Assembly: GCA_004835665.1 (NCBI GenBank)
Contig: RBKR01000001.1
Location: 1,612,001-1,676,000, forward strand
Source of the DNA: Phoma sp. XZ068
Taxonomy: Eukaryota > Ascomycota > Dothideomycetes > Pleosporales > Didymellaceae
DNA: 64,000 bases
Direction: 5' to 3'
Shown here: positions 1-12,192 of the stretch, in pieces
How the letters are laid out: each line of letters opens with the position of its first letter
How positions within the stretch are numbered: the stretch's first letter is position 1
Program-made: the position numbers and the translations under genes
Notes under the pieces: model-generated
The model's database searches: none
Seen by the model: only the letters and a program-made list of their open reading frames with translations
What the model was told of the DNA's origin: nothing

Positions 1-171
1 CAACGCTGAAGCAAAGATAGTAATAGTTAGACCGGGCCGTGCAGAACAGACATTCCCACCCCATATATATCATCGATGAAACTTCTGATTCCCTTCTCCT
101 TTTGGCACAGATCCTGATCCAGAACTGTCAGCCCTGGGTTTCGCCTTCGTAGACGGTCGGGGGTGGTCTTC

Positions 172-3100
172 CTAACCACCACCCCTTCCCCTTCCTCCAC
201 CAGGCCCGTTATACGTCCTAAATTGCGTTCCGGGCGCGTGATAGCTTCGATACGCACGCCGAGGCCTACTTTGCGGGCCCATGAAATTATTATCCCGACG
301 GTCGGCCGGGTCACTGTGTGGATTCGGTTGCAGTGGCGGGGGTTGCAATGTCGAAGCCGGGCCTTGCGGTGGTGAGTATGCCGATGTCGCGGGGGGCTGG
401 CTGTGTGACAGAGTCGTGCCTGAGTACGGCGGAGGTGCCATACTGGCTGGGAGGATTGGTTGGCCGCCGTACTGATGGATCTTGAGTGGTGGGTAGGGAG
501 TGACATTTGGAGGTGGAGGGGGCGGTGCTGAATATGGACCAGGTGGCGGGGCGTAGGCGTGCTGATATGGTGAAGGATAGGTGTGACCATATGGACCTGG
601 GGGCGGAGGTACATGAGGAGGGTGTGAGGCTGGTGGGTAGTTTGATGTAGGTGGTTGGTATGGCGGTCTTGATGCTGGAGGTGGAGGGATCGGATCGTAG
701 TGAGCAAAACGGAAGTTGATTGGGGCTGATGGTGGTGGGCCAGGAGGTTTTGGCGGCAAGGAAGCATACGGGCTTTGGTGTGACGATGTTGGGCCAGATC
801 TATTTGGCTCAGTGTGATAAGGCTGTGGAGGGCTTCCTTGATACGGTGAGGGACGCGAGGTTTGCGAACCACTTGGACGCTTGTCTCGATCCCAGTGTGA
901 TTGTCCTCGGTCGTACGATCCACGACGATGCGAGTGGTGTCCATTTGCGTCAGATGTACCCTGTAACCCAGCGGAAGGGTGTTGTGGATCATATCCAGGC
1001 GCGGCTTCATGCCTGTCCTGTCGTAAATACTCAGACCAATGAGACCTATCCGGGCGAGCGATGCCGTGTTCTTCCGCCTTCCTGTCGAGCAACTCTCTTA
1101 TTTTGCGTAACGTATCTCGTGGATCCTTTCGACGTAAAGACTCGTCCGCTTCTCTCGGTGGTGGGATGCTTGATTGCGGTGGAAGGCTTGGTTGAGGCCA
1201 TGACATGAGGTTGGGCCGTGCTGGCGATGGTGGTTCAGTGGGCGGAGGTACAGGTCCACTGAGTGCGTCCATCAATTGTTGGTCCACATACTCAGTCTGT
1301 TCGGGTTGCTCCGGTTGATTGACAATATTCTCCAGACGTACAGCGTCGCCACGGGACGGTGTCTCGTGCTTGATTCCGTTGTCTCGTCTGGATGGAGTGT
1401 TTGGTGGCTGCAGCTCCTGCGCTGGAGGGACTGATGCTCGTGGTTTCGATACTGGCATATCGGAATCGTTGTTCAACATGTCCATAATTCGGTGGGTCGT
1501 TCGTGCAGGTGCGGGCTTCTCAGTTGTCTCAGGAGCCTTTGCAGAATTAACTCCGTTGAGTCCTAGTTGCAAGGCATCTTGAGTTTGACTCAAGACGGGT
1601 TGCGATGTCCTTGTCGGACTGCCATGGGCCGCTATTGAAGGTAGAGTCAACGGCGAGCCTGAGACAGGTCTTGGTGATGGTTGTCTGGCGAAATGCTGTT
1701 CAACACCAGGTGGTGCAACCTGCATAGGTGGATATGGTTCTTCGGGTGCTGCTTTGCCTGAAGCTGCAATGCTGGGGTCGTGAGCCGGCTGTGCGGCCGT
1801 GAGTTCGGCAAGGAACATAAGCATGGTCGCTTGATCGTTGGGAATAACTTGAGCCTTTGGCGGTGGAGCCTGTGGCGATGGCGTCCTCTCAACATTGTGT
1901 GCAGCATCCGCAAGACTGGTGATGTTGTAGTGTGCGATGGCTTCAGTACGATCAGGTCCAGCAAAGCGAGCAAATCCACCAGTGAGTTCCTCAATCGAGT
2001 CTTCTGCATCCTCATCTTTGTTGACAAAGGTGGTACGGACTTGGTCGAATAGCTTTCTCCGCACATCATTTTCAAGCTCTCGATCAGCCTCGACGAATGC
2101 TCGACTACGAGATGCGAATTTGGAGCCGACTTTTTGTTCAATGCCCTCGATTGAATCGTCAGTATAAGTGGGCGGCAGCACATTGTCCTACACACCGTTA
2201 GATCAGTCAGAAACAGAGCATCGGCAATATGTACCTCGTCATCCGTAGCATCATCTTGAGCATTTTTCCATTCGCGTTCAATCTGCTTCATACGGAAGTA
2301 GCACCGTTGTAGGAAGTCGTCTCGCAGATCTTCGAAGCGATTCTCGAAACTGTCAGTCGCGCCGTGTAACATGTACCTTGTTTAACTTACGATATACTGC
2401 TGCTTCTGGATTTGTTCTTCAGCTGCACGCACTCGCTTCACTTGATCCAATCTTTCCGAACGCCATGCGGCAAGGTAGTCAAGCTGAGCATCTCTTTTCT
2501 TATCCAAGCCATCCATGAGTGGCTTATACTCAGGGCATTTCCTGTGATAGTCCGGGTCATCATCAAGGTTCTTGATCGTTCTTTGTGCTAGTTCATCTAG
2601 GACACCCTTGAGCACCTTTGCAACGCTTCGATAGCTTGTCTTGAGATTGAGTTGTCGGCGCAGATCCACTTCGATATTCATGTCCGGATGCGGTTGGCGT
2701 CGGCGACCGGGGAGGCGTTTTGGAACTTTTGCAGGCGCATCGCCATTGGCAGGCAAAACATTCTGCAGGTTCGAACTGAGTGCAACATCAGGAACCTGTT
2801 CTGGAGAATTTGGCGCCGTGCTTGCATCCGTCAATTCTGGAGGTTGATCGGCTGAATCGGCCGGGGCACTGGCTGTTTTGCGCTTTTTCCGGCGCGGTTG
2901 TTGTTCGGAGACATCGCTTTGAGTACGGGTCAGAACACCATTTGGTCGCGTTTTGCTGGCTTGGGTCGAGTCGTCTGACGCGCGCCTCTTCTTCCCGGCA
3001 GTGGTTGATGCCTGCAGAGTCGCTTCGGATACAGGCTCGTCCAGCTCTGGGGTTTGGGTTCCAGTCATAGGAGTATTGTTACCAAATGAACCATTTGGCG

Positions 3101-3497
3101 AACCAGAATCGGTCGACATTCGGCTGCGCTTGGCTGGTTCATCGTCAAAGTCTGATTGTTGCGCACCGTCGTTCAAAGAACTACGACGACTGCCGGAAGC
3201 TGCACTTGATGGTGCAGCTGGGCTCGTATGATTAGACGACGTCTTTGCAGCACGTCGTGTTGTCATATGTAATGGGATGTCTGGTGCCAGCCGGGACTGC
3301 TTCCAGTCTTCTCCTTGTTGCTCTCGCTTAGTGGGTCCTGCACTAGTCCCGGCACGCGCTAGTTGCCAAGTCAGGAACAAGTTGTATCAGAGGCAAATGC
3401 AAGCAGCAGATGTCAAAAGGGAGGAAGACATACCAGGAGCTTTGAAGCTGATCTTCTTCGCTGGCGCCATGAGTCTGGTCTTTCGTTTTGGCGGCAT
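172..3497 (-). CDS. Large proline-rich nuclear-type protein with central coiled coil (Sds3/BRMS1-like?)
   Basis: Four exons on the minus strand: 3434-3497, 2391-3358, 2235-2342 and 172-2187, about 1051 aa, all phase-consistent. The first exon is a small Met-Pro-Pro-Lys-Arg-Lys basic leader that a simple open frame from 3380 would miss. Order: basic Ser/Thr-rich N-terminus (to about 200) with Lys/Arg clusters that look like nuclear localisation signals; a conserved-looking charged region (about 240-400) with a GRRRQPHPD motif followed by a long helical stretch beginning at a PEY tripeptide; then a long disordered Pro/Gln/Ser tail ending in an Arg-Gly-Gly-rich tip. The helical part resembles the Sds3/BRMS1 coiled coil of Rpd3-type deacetylase complexes, but this is a weak by-eye match. 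Splice sites are GTAAGT..CAG-like and short (48 and 47 bp; first intron 75 bp). The gene model is well supported; the function is not. Confidence 0.75.
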
Positions 3498-5272
3498 CGT
3501 GAAGGTCTCAAGCCTCGTAGACTAGCCACCAAAAGTGTGACTTGAGCTCGCAGATAGCCAAACGCGGAGGACCTCCTGCGTCCAGAAATACTCGCCAGAA
3601 CAATAAAGAGCACGTGAGAATATGTGGAGGTACTTTGACTAAGGTCTGACCACGACGCGTCTATGTGTCTGTTTGAACTGTAAGCAAGTGCTTTCAGCCG
3701 CTGCGCGCGACCAAGTTTCGTGGCAATTAGAGTAGAGAAGAAACCAAGCGAGTAGTTTCAAAGATTTGCCAACTCGATAGGAGACAGGTTGCTGCTGAAT
3801 GCGCTGGGGACAATATGTGAGAGGAACGTACAGTGACCAGTGCCTGCCGGCATGCGCGGCAAGACTTGCTCAACCACGCGGAGCTGTTCGCGCAACGATG
3901 AGGGTAATAGCCTTGAGGGCCTTGAATATTGTCCGGCGGTAGTCTTGAGGGATCTTATGTGAGCTGCAATGGCAGATGAGCTTCGTGGTTCAGCCAACCT
4001 GGCCGACGAAAATGCTCCCGTGTAGGGCAAACGTGGAAAGGAGTGTCAGGCGGATAACCGCCGTCAAATGTTACTCAGATAAACTAGAGCAGACTTCGAC
4101 TATGCCAAGTGGACCTTGAGAATTGTCGACAGCGCTGGGGGTTGAAGTTGATGGTCTGAAATGGTGAATCTCGTGCTGAGATCCTCCACGGGATCCACCT
4201 TGTCGCCCTAATTAAGCCTAGCCCCTACCCTGACGGCCAATTATAAGTCCAGGCAGTACGACAACAACGGCTTCACTTCGTTCGCCGGCAGGACAAAAGG
4301 CGCCGCAGTATGTAATGTATAGGCTCGTCATATGCATCAGCCCTTCACGATTACTACGTCGTTTGATCAGAACACAGTACATACGCAAGGTGTCAGCAGC
4401 AGTTGGCATGCCAGCCTCGCGCCCGCAGGCGCCACCAACCAAACATGGAAACTGCGAACATTTCATGCGCCGGAGATCACCTCATCGCCCGGAACGTATA
4501 CCCAAGGTGTTCAAGATAACTTTTCCTCTCTTGATTATCAGCTTCAAGATAGTCTTCTCGCGACACCTTCTTGGTGTCTCATATGCCTCACTCGAAGTTT
4601 CACGTTGCACGTCATTAGCCGTTGCGCTAAAAGGGATGATCTTCCGCCTCGGTCCTTACAAACTCACCCCTTTCACGGCGCACACGAAACGAGGTAATGC
4701 GAACACTTGCAAAGGAGATGGTTTGGATTTAAACAGCTCCCGGTGAATAGCCCTACCTGTTACGTTCTTTTCTAGCTTCTAGCCAATCCGAACAAAGCAA
4801 AATGCAATTGCAACAAGCGGGAAACGTCCACGTGGTAGGCACGGCACTTCTACTCTATGACTTCCTCTGTCAATTGTCAAGTGGTATACCCTTCAGTGCC
4901 CTTATACAGCTCCTCTTCTGAATAACAAAGTCTTAAATCAATGAGGAAGGAGCAGAATGCAACCAAGTGGGCGTTACAAAATGTCGAGATAAGCGTCCGA
5001 AAGGTACCTAGGTACCAAACGTTTCAGCAGCAGGCCATTCATAGTATTATTTCAAACCCAAAAGCTATATCGCTGTTCCAATCTTCCATACTAAGACGCG
5101 CTATCCAGCTGTCACTCATCTATCCGCCCACTTGGTGACCTCCGCTTACCGACTTCCGCGACACTAACATGCGGTGAGGGTTGCTCAGGCGATGCAAGAA
5201 CTGCCTTCCGCACACTCCAGATAGGCAAGCGACAGACCTCCAAAGCCTCATTTATAAGCGCAGGGCTGTATC
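3498..5272. other. Intergenic, no gene recognised
   Basis: This stretch lies upstream of the proline-rich gene and downstream of the secreted-protein candidate. A coding-looking minus-strand stretch at 3758-4030 has no ATG and no plausible upstream exon within 290 bp, so it is not called. Otherwise only short random open frames are seen. Confidence 0.5.
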
Positions 5273-5648
5273 TTAAGACCAAGGATGATCGCTGAGAAAG
5301 TCCTCGCCATGAGTTCGGTAGCAATAACGCATGGGAGCGCCCTGCAAACCACGACAGGCATAATGCACGCTGTATGTGGAGCCGCGCTCACGGACACGTG
5401 GACGCTTGCAACGATCTCGAATGTTATCGTAGAAAGATTGCGGAAGGGCCTTGGAAGCAGGACTGAACGGAAACATGGGGTACGGAGATTGCGGTTCTAA
5501 CGAGTATGGTTTGGAGTCGTGTGATCGCGATGCTTGTTATGAAAGGTGACCGCACAACTGCTGACTCGTGCTATGATGTCAGACAACCAGATTTCGGTCT
5601 TATTAAACATAAAAGCAATACGAGCGGGAGTAAGAGGCAGTATCTCAT
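5273..5648 (-). CDS. Candidate small secreted protein (106 aa, two exons)
   Basis: Exon 1 is 5588-5648 and exon 2 is 5273-5532, giving 106 aa. Exon 1 starts with ATG and encodes a textbook signal peptide: Met-Arg-Tyr followed by about 12 Leu/Val/Cys/Ile residues. Exon 2 is open from an in-frame TAA at its 5' side to the stop. It encodes a basic, aromatic-rich mature chain with three cysteines after the N-terminal Pro/Ser/Tyr part and ends in Asp-His-Pro-Trp-Ser. The join is phase-compatible (phase 1), with a 55-bp intron, a CATAAC-like branch site and an AAG acceptor. The donor GTTGTC is weak, which is the main doubt. Secretion is inferred only from the hydrophobic N-terminus. The family is unrecognised. 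It lies in a 2.5-kb gap between two larger minus-strand genes. Confidence 0.38.
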
Positions 5649-6071
5649 GACTGAGGCTGATTTGTGTATCTTTGACTTGAATTGGTATGTTGGATATCTT
5701 CCTCCCATTGCTAGGTATTCAGCCGCTACTATATGAAGTCGCGAAAAGCAATACTACAATTAGCAATACTGCATCTTCAAGACAATGCTGTCTTGTGGTA
5801 TCTTGAAAAGAAACGCTGACCAGAACGCTTGAAGCTCGAAGCTCAATCACCACGATGTGAGAGCGGAGCTGAGAAAATTCGAAGAGAAGGTATAACGCGG
5901 TAATCAAACGCGAAGTACAGTATCAAACATATATGAAAGGAGTGATCCTGCAGTGTATAGACAAGGAATTCGTGTAGCGTGCAGCACATTAGGTCCATCA
6001 TTACCAAAGTGCCACCCCAAGATGAGCAAGACGCCTGAAACAGAGATCTATGTGTTGTGTATGTGCGAAGG
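5649..6071. other. Intergenic, 423 bp
   Basis: This is the gap between the stop of the four-TM protein gene and the candidate secreted-protein start, both on the minus strand. It probably holds the 3' end of the first and the promoter of the second. No repeat or RNA gene was seen. Confidence 0.4.
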
Positions 6072-7445
6072 TCACCGGTCGGGTGAGCTGCGAAGGCTGA
6101 CCTTTCGTGTTCCGCTCATGCTGCTCCGCGGCGATGAGTTGAGAACGAAGTCAGGAATGGGAGGTGTCATTCCCCTGCTGGGAGGCGAGGGCGTCCTGGA
6201 TCCGGCGTACGGGCTGGCTGTGCGGCCCCGGAGACTCTGGGCAGAACCCAGAGGGCTGGGGCTGGCGGCATTATTTTTTAGGTTGCTATTTGATCGCATA
6301 CGCATGTAAGGTCGCGCCGGACACGCGATGACTTGGTCTGCGAGAGGGCTGGCGATAATGCTTGTACCAGGTGTGGCCTCTGGCGGGGGCACAGGGCTTT
6401 CTGTTCTGAAAAGAGGGTGAATATGTGCCTCGCTGACTGCGGGACTGGGGGGTCTAGAGACGTCCGGGATGATGCGCGGCAAAACCAGGTCTTCTTCAGC
6501 AAGCTCTTCGTCAATCTCAGGTAGGAAGTGGCCATCTAGGGCACGTGCTGGGGTAGCAGATCGACTGCCTGGGATTGGCTCCAAAGGTGTACCCTTTGAA
6601 GGGGCTGTTTGCATCACAGCATCTCGAACTTGGTTGCTGACACTGCTGGTGTCCCAGCTGTCGAAGCCATCTGAGTGTGATACGGTGTGGATTGAATGGG
6701 CATCTGAATAGATACTTCTAGTATCACGGTTGAAGGAAGGGCGGCTAATCAGGGTGGTGCGTGATGTGACAGGTCGGACAGCATGTCGTAACGACTCACG
6801 GAACGACTTGAGTGACTGCGAGGAACGCGTGGAGAAGGTTGGTGATGGGAGCGCCCCGAGAGGAGACGATGGTTCGGCAGGCTTCATAGCAAACATGTTC
6901 CTGCTCGGCGCCGCACTGCGCATCTCTGACATGACCGAGTCTCTGGGCCCAGAGACGGTGATTGGCTGAAGCTTCGGTGTATGGCGCCTCCAGAATGTCG
7001 AAGAGTACAGCGTTATTTGGGTGATGAGCGAGATCACCCACACGGAAACATGGCCAGCGAATACTCCATTCCAATTTGAGATAGGCCCTGATGATGAGGT
7101 GATAATGACCTCGTTCCATTTTGACTTGACGGAGATAATGAGGACGAGCGATAGAATCAATGCTGTTGCAGACAGAACAACACTGATTCCAACCATTGCT
7201 CTCCTCGCCAGAGCTGATCGCTCCATGAATCCGTCTTTTCGTCGTATGTCCTGGATGATATAGAAGCCAACACAGCACATGGATACAGCACCTAGCGCAC
7301 TTGCTGCGGCGGCAATGTGAAGAAGGGGTGCCTGTGTAGTAGAAAAAGATACCGCTTCAATCGCTAATAGTACTGTGTCAGCAGCAGTACTTGACCACGC
7401 CAAAGCTCCGAGGAGCGAGACGTAGAACTTGCGTGACCCAAACAT
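6072..7445 (-). CDS. Four-transmembrane protein with long Ser/Pro-rich cytoplasmic tail
   Basis: Single exon, 457 aa, starting at an ATG (Met-Phe-Gly-Ser). Four hydrophobic segments are visible at about residues 8-28, 42-64, 83-107 and 127-148, with a polar loop (Trp-Asn-Glu, Asn-Trp-Asn-Gly) between the third and fourth. The remaining 300 residues are low-complexity Ser/Thr/Pro/Arg-rich and probably disordered, with many SP and TP sites that could be phosphorylated. The layout (compact four-helix N-terminus, regulatory-looking tail) resembles uncharacterised conserved fungal membrane proteins; I do not recognise a named family and assign no function. The gene is unbroken. Its promoter lies in the 1.9-kb gap shared with divergent RAD23. 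Confidence 0.75.
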   Translation of the reverse strand: MFGSRKFYVSLLGALAWSSTAADTVLLAIEAVSFSTTQAPLLHIAAAASALGAVSMCCVGFYIIQDIRRKDGFMERSALARRAMVGISVVLSATALILSLVLIISVKSKWNEVIITSSSGPISNWNGVFAGHVSVWVISLITQITLYSSTFWRRHTPKLQPITVSGPRDSVMSEMRSAAPSRNMFAMKPAEPSSPLGALPSPTFSTRSSQSLKSFRESLRHAVRPVTSRTTLISRPSFNRDTRSIYSDAHSIHTVSHSDGFDSWDTSSVSNQVRDAVMQTAPSKGTPLEPIPGSRSATPARALDGHFLPEIDEELAEEDLVLPRIIPDVSRPPSPAVSEAHIHPLFRTESPVPPPEATPGTSIIASPLADQVIACPARPYMRMRSNSNLKNNAASPSPLGSAQSLRGRTASPYAGSRTPSPPSRGMTPPIPDFVLNSSPRSSMSGTRKVSLRSSPDR

Positions 7446-9362
7446 CTTGCTGCCCGCCGAAGCAAATCCTCCAAACGAAAGAAAGAGAATGTTGCTCCAG
7501 GGCTTGTGGGATGTCCAGATAGGGTTCGATCGACGAGAACACTAGACGCCAAGCTGGCTCGGTGGGGTTGATTGTTGCGGATTCCCGGTCGTACAGCCCC
7601 AGAGTATGTATACTGGATGTTTGGCGAAAAGAACTTTAGTGGATCTTGACCAGATGGGTGGTTTTCAATTGCCGGTCCAATGCTGTTCAAGGTTGAGTTC
7701 TTCAAGTGAGGGAAACGTGGGAATCGTTTGGGTAATGCGGATGGGAAGAACGGATAGATCGTCGGTGTTGCTGTGGTAAGACGCGAGACGCAGTACCAAA
7801 CATCAGACGCGTGAGGGTCGCGAAATGAAATGACGAATAGCTGTAGATGCAGCTAACTGTAGTCGAACTCGGTGTAGGGCGACGCGGAGGCCCAAATAGG
7901 AAGCGAACCGTTGAACGGATGTGTGGCTGATGCGGGCGTCAGGTCCGGCGGTCTTCGTAAATAACCAACGGCCTGGATATAAGGACGTGGTTGGCGGAAT
8001 ACAACAAGCGAGCGGTTGATAGAGACGTGAGCGAAAGCAGTGTTGAACGAAGGACAGAACAGCACCACATAAAGGAGGAGAGCATGTGGGGATTCACGAG
8101 AGTTAATAAATTTAGAAGAAAGCAACAGGCTGATTTGTGTCATTGTTTGGCAGCCGGGGGCCTGCCATGGCGTTGAGCAACATGGAGACAGACTAGGGAC
8201 CCAAGCTAGTCTCCTGGATGTGTTGCAGGCATTGTGGGGGTTGCGATTTCGAGAACCGACGCTCGCACGACCTCTCAGATGCACGCTGACAGAGTTGCAC
8301 CGGGCCTGTGAGCCTCTCATGCACACTTGGAGAAACATTGGCGCTGCAGGATGCAGTATGTGGCCCGACAGCTGAAAGTATAGCCTGACAGTGCGCGAAA
8401 ACTGATGCAGGGAGAAGAAAATTCACGGACACTCAGCCGGAAATGCAGCTGTTGCGACCAATTGCGGATCGTCAGGTCTGGGCCCCGATGCCCACAGCGT
8501 CGTAATGTTTGTGTAGGGGTCGCCTGCCAAAGTTTTTAGTGTGGAGCCGCCGCCTTGTTAGGCCTTCATTTGCGACGCGTGGTTTTGAGTTGGCTTCTCG
8601 GGCAGGCATAACAGACAATCTCGGGCGGCGCGGTCACGAGCTGACGGCTGCGGAGAAGCTGGTCAGGCAATATAACATCATGCTGTCATCTCGACCACCG
8701 CGTCAAATAGTCGCAGGCAGCGTCTTGCCTTTTTGGGCACTTGCCAACCCACAGGCGGTGGTTACACTGTGCTGCGAGGCCAACATGGCTGAGGCAATGT
8801 GAAACAGCACTGGCCTTTCACGTTGGTGGGCGGCCATGATTCGTTGTGCTCCGAAACAAACAAGGAGAAACGCAGAGAAAGGGTCTGCAGCCGCAAGCGG
8901 ACTGCGGCTATGGGCAAGGTGCGTGCAGATTCGGGCAGGCGGGGTTGTCAGTGTTGTGTTGTGTTATTATTGTTGATGCTGTGATCGTGTTCGGGACGGG
9001 TCCGCCGTGCCGTGCATCAGATTCAGATCGGACGTTCGGTGAGGCAGGTGCGGCCAATGCATCACGTGAGTAGCCCTTATGTAATCAATCATGGTCCCGC
9101 ATTCGAGGCGGGCGGCGAGACAGTTGACGACGGTGATTCTGCCTAGAGTTATTCCATTGCCTTCTCTTGGTGCCCACAGGCAAACAGGCACACTGCGGTA
9201 CACCTTAACAGAGCCCTCCCCTCTCAATTTACCCAAGCAATTATCCATTCTCACTTAGCTTCACGGGATTCGAGCCACCCATCTTTATAAGCCCCGCCTC
9301 CACCGCGTCACCGACCTTGGCCAGCTACACACCACTAAACCATCCACATCCCAACCGCCACC
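7446..9362. promoter_or_regulatory. Divergent intergenic region between membrane-protein gene and RAD23
   Basis: This 1.9-kb stretch has no convincing gene. It holds the promoters of the four-TM gene (minus) and RAD23 (plus). A TATA-like tttataag is at 9283-9290, about 75 bp before the RAD23 ATG, followed by a C-rich leader. An ATG-started 161-codon frame on the minus strand (7853-8338) looks random. Confidence 0.4.
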
Positions 9363-10781
9363 ATGAAAATCACATTCAAGGTACTGCGCCGCCGCATTGC
9401 TCGCGCATGAGTGAAGCTGACATGTGCGTAGGATCTCAAGCAGAATAAGTTCGTCATCGAGGCCGAACCGTCGGAAACGGTACGCACAGAAGCTGCATCC
9501 TGCCATGCATCACAGTACTCTGATACACTGTTTAGATTGGTGAACTCAAGGCCAAGATCCAAAGCGACAAGGGCTGGGAAGTACCGCAGCAGAAACTGAT
9601 CTACTCTGGTGAGCCTGCTCTGCTGCGCAAAAGCGTAGTGACACTTCGGCTACAGGCGCTGACCTCAACTATAGGCAAGATCCTCCAGGATGCCAACACT
9701 ATCGAGTCGTACAGTATTGAGGAGAAGGGCTTCATCGTGTGCATGGTCTCCAAGGTTGGCACGCCAACGTCTCAGCTGGAGAGTATTCACTAACAGCTAT
9801 CGTAGCCTAAAGCGCCTGCCGCCTCTGCCAGCAAACCTCCCTCGACACCTGCGAAGCCAGCTGCTCCAGCTCAGACACCCGCCGCACCTGCTGCACCTGC
9901 TGCGCCCTCTGCCTCCTCGGCTACGCAAAATGTACCCGCCACACCGTCGCCCGCTCCGGCGCAGCAATCAGAGCGCTTCAACGACCCTTCAGCTCTAACC
10001 ATGGGTGGAGAGCGGGAGGCAGCCATCGCCAACATGGAGAGCATGGGTTTCGCCCGAGCGGATATTGATCGCGCTATGCGCGCCGCCTTCTTCAACCCCG
10101 ACCGTGCGGTTGAATATCTTCTGACAGTGAGACAAACGGTGTTCGGACTGCATTTGACATGTTCTGACGAGTTTCTAGGGTATTCCGGAGAGCGCCCTTC
10201 AGGAACAGGCACAACAGTCACAAGCTCGCGCACCGACCTCGCCACCACCCGCTACCGGAGGGAACACAGGTGCAACACCCGCCGCTTCTGGAGGAGACGA
10301 ACCCATAAACCTATTCGAAGCCGCTGCACAAGCTGGTCAGGGTCGCGGAGGCGCTGGTGGTGCACGCTCAGGAGGTGCTGCAGGCGCTGGTGCCGGTGCG
10401 CTCAACGCTAACAGCCTTGACTTCCTACGCAACAACCCACAGTTCCAACAGCTACGACAGGTCGTACAACAACAGCCTCAGATGCTTGAGCCGATCCTGC
10501 AGCAGGTGGGCCAGGGCAACCCTCAGTTGGCGCAGATGATTGCATCGAACCCTGAACAGTTCCTGCAGCTGCTTGCAGAGGACGCTGACGATGACGCGCC
10601 ACTGCCACCAGGCGCACAGTCAATCTCCGTTACAGAAGAGGAGCGTGAGGCTATCGAGCGCTTGTGTCGCCTCGGCTTCGAGCGCGACCTCGTGATCCAG
10701 GCTTACTTCGCGTGTGACAAGAACGAGGAACTAGCCGCCAACTTCCTCTTTGATCAGCCCGAGGATCTGGACGACCAGTAG
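9363..10781 (+). CDS. RAD23: UV excision repair / ubiquitin receptor protein Rad23
   Basis: Six exons: 9363-9380, 9432-9479, 9536-9608, 9675-9754, 9806-10126 and 10179-10781, giving 380 aa. Full Rad23 architecture is present: an N-terminal ubiquitin-like domain (1-73) starting Met-Lys-Ile-Thr-Phe-Lys, a Pro/Ala linker, UBA1 (about 141-181, with MGF motif), a Gly/Ala-rich linker, the XPC/Rad4-binding STI1-like domain (about 258-313, FLRNNPQF), and C-terminal UBA2 (about 333-373, LGF motif). The family binds Rad4/XPC in nucleotide excision repair and shuttles ubiquitylated substrates to the proteasome. Four short introns fall within or at the end of the ubiquitin-like part, and the first exon is only 18 nt; a fifth interrupts the coding sequence at the end of UBA1. 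Length matches the family and no defects were seen. The following gene (GH55) converges on it. Confidence 0.96.
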
Positions 10782-12192
10782 AGGCTCTAAGGCTATCTGT
10801 GCGCTTGCTGTCCGACCACACTATACCCGATTTCGGCACATCTCCATCTGATGCCATTGTTACAATGTCACAAACACCATTTGCAATATTGAGCGGCAAA
10901 GTCCCGATCCTCTACCAACCTCCTGGTCCGGCGCTTTGTGTACTCAAGCGCGGAGAGCGTGTCTTTGCGCCGCACTTCGTACTCGCATACGATGCAGTCC
11001 TTGCAAGTACATATAGGACAGGTTTGCGAAGTGGTGCAAGTAGCTTGCTTGACCCTATGAAGGTCTAGGGCGATTGACGAATACATCACGATTGAAAGAG
11101 AATACCTTGGTTCATCCAGCTGCATTGTGATACTTATAAGCACTTGCCAATAACGTGACATGGCATCTTTTGCCTCCAGGAGAATTGTGTTCCATTCGTT
11201 AGTGACACAGTCCCAAGTTTGTAGACACGGTCATGATTGCCTTTCTGGAACTTCTTGGACGCTTGGACGCTTGGACGTGATAGACTTTCCCGCTCTGTGA
11301 AGGTCAAATCAACCGTACCTTCTTCGTCAAGAACATATGTCGTCCAAAACTGTGACCTTGGGGATTATAAGGTTGTTAAGATCTGTATGTGTGACATGAA
11401 TGTCAGACAGCAGCACAAACAACAAAACATAGGAACTCTGCGCAAATTTCATGCAAACGCTGTCCATCGCTGGCGCCACCAATGCGGAGGTAGAGAAGGA
11501 TGTGTGTGCAAAAGGGAAGTAACGAATGTGGACGAGCTCCACGGTAGGTATCTTTCATGGAAGAACCAACCAACGATCGAGGTATGCATCTGTTGTATAT
11601 TGTATTTAAGCTTTGGTTTACTTTTCGCCTTGTACCTGCTTCTGGGTTCCTTCAAGAGGACAGATTTTGGGATATCAAGAATTGGGCTGCATATACTTAA
11701 ACTACTCAGTTTAAAAGGGTTTTATAGCATCTAGGCACCATGGGCTATATCTGTCAATTACATGTGATCAACCTTCAATACTAAATCGATTCCCTCAACA
11801 CGTGCCAGCATTCACTTCTAAGATCTCAAACCTCGAAGACGATGACCTTGTCATATACGACCAGAGGTGGTTTTGAATGAGAAATCCGATGCCCTCAAAC
11901 TATGCCCATTCATCCCGCTACGTGGAACCGTCAACCACGTTCACATCGCTGATTTTCTCCAGTATTAGCCACCGACGATACTTGTGCGCACACATACTGT
12001 AGGAATCGATACATGATATGGGTCCAGCACTCATTATGACTAAATATTTCACACATCGTTATACGGCGTATCAAGTCCATCCGCTTTGATCCCTACAAGT
12101 CGTACTCAAACACGTTGACTAGGATAAGATAAATGGAAACTCTCGGTTCATTACATTAGTCTCAACAATACATGCCCACTCTACTCATTACC
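10782..12192. other. Convergent intergenic region, RAD23 to GH55
   Basis: This 1.4-kb stretch contains both 3' untranslated regions and no supported gene. An open frame at 11237-11734 lacks an ATG near its start. An 8-bp unit is repeated three times at 11254-11277. Confidence 0.45.
11254..11277 (+). repeat. Short tandem repeat, 8 bp x 3
   Basis: Three perfect, directly adjacent copies of CTTGGACG between RAD23 and the GH55 gene. It is likely a replication-slippage microsatellite with no visible function. Confidence 0.8.

Noticed and set aside
3758..4030. Coding-like minus-strand stretch of about 90 codons
   Set aside because: It begins with TTG, and no ATG occurs on that strand for about 290 bp upstream; no donor/acceptor pair gave a sensible first exon.
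7853..8338. 161-codon ATG-started minus frame upstream of the four-TM gene
   Set aside because: Composition is Ser/Arg/Pro-heavy without pattern, there is no domain or signal, and it sits in a promoter region; most likely chance.
11237..11734. 165-codon plus frame with a hydrophobic stretch
   Set aside because: It starts with TTG, runs through the CTTGGACG repeat, and lies between two convergent genes; no splice or domain support.
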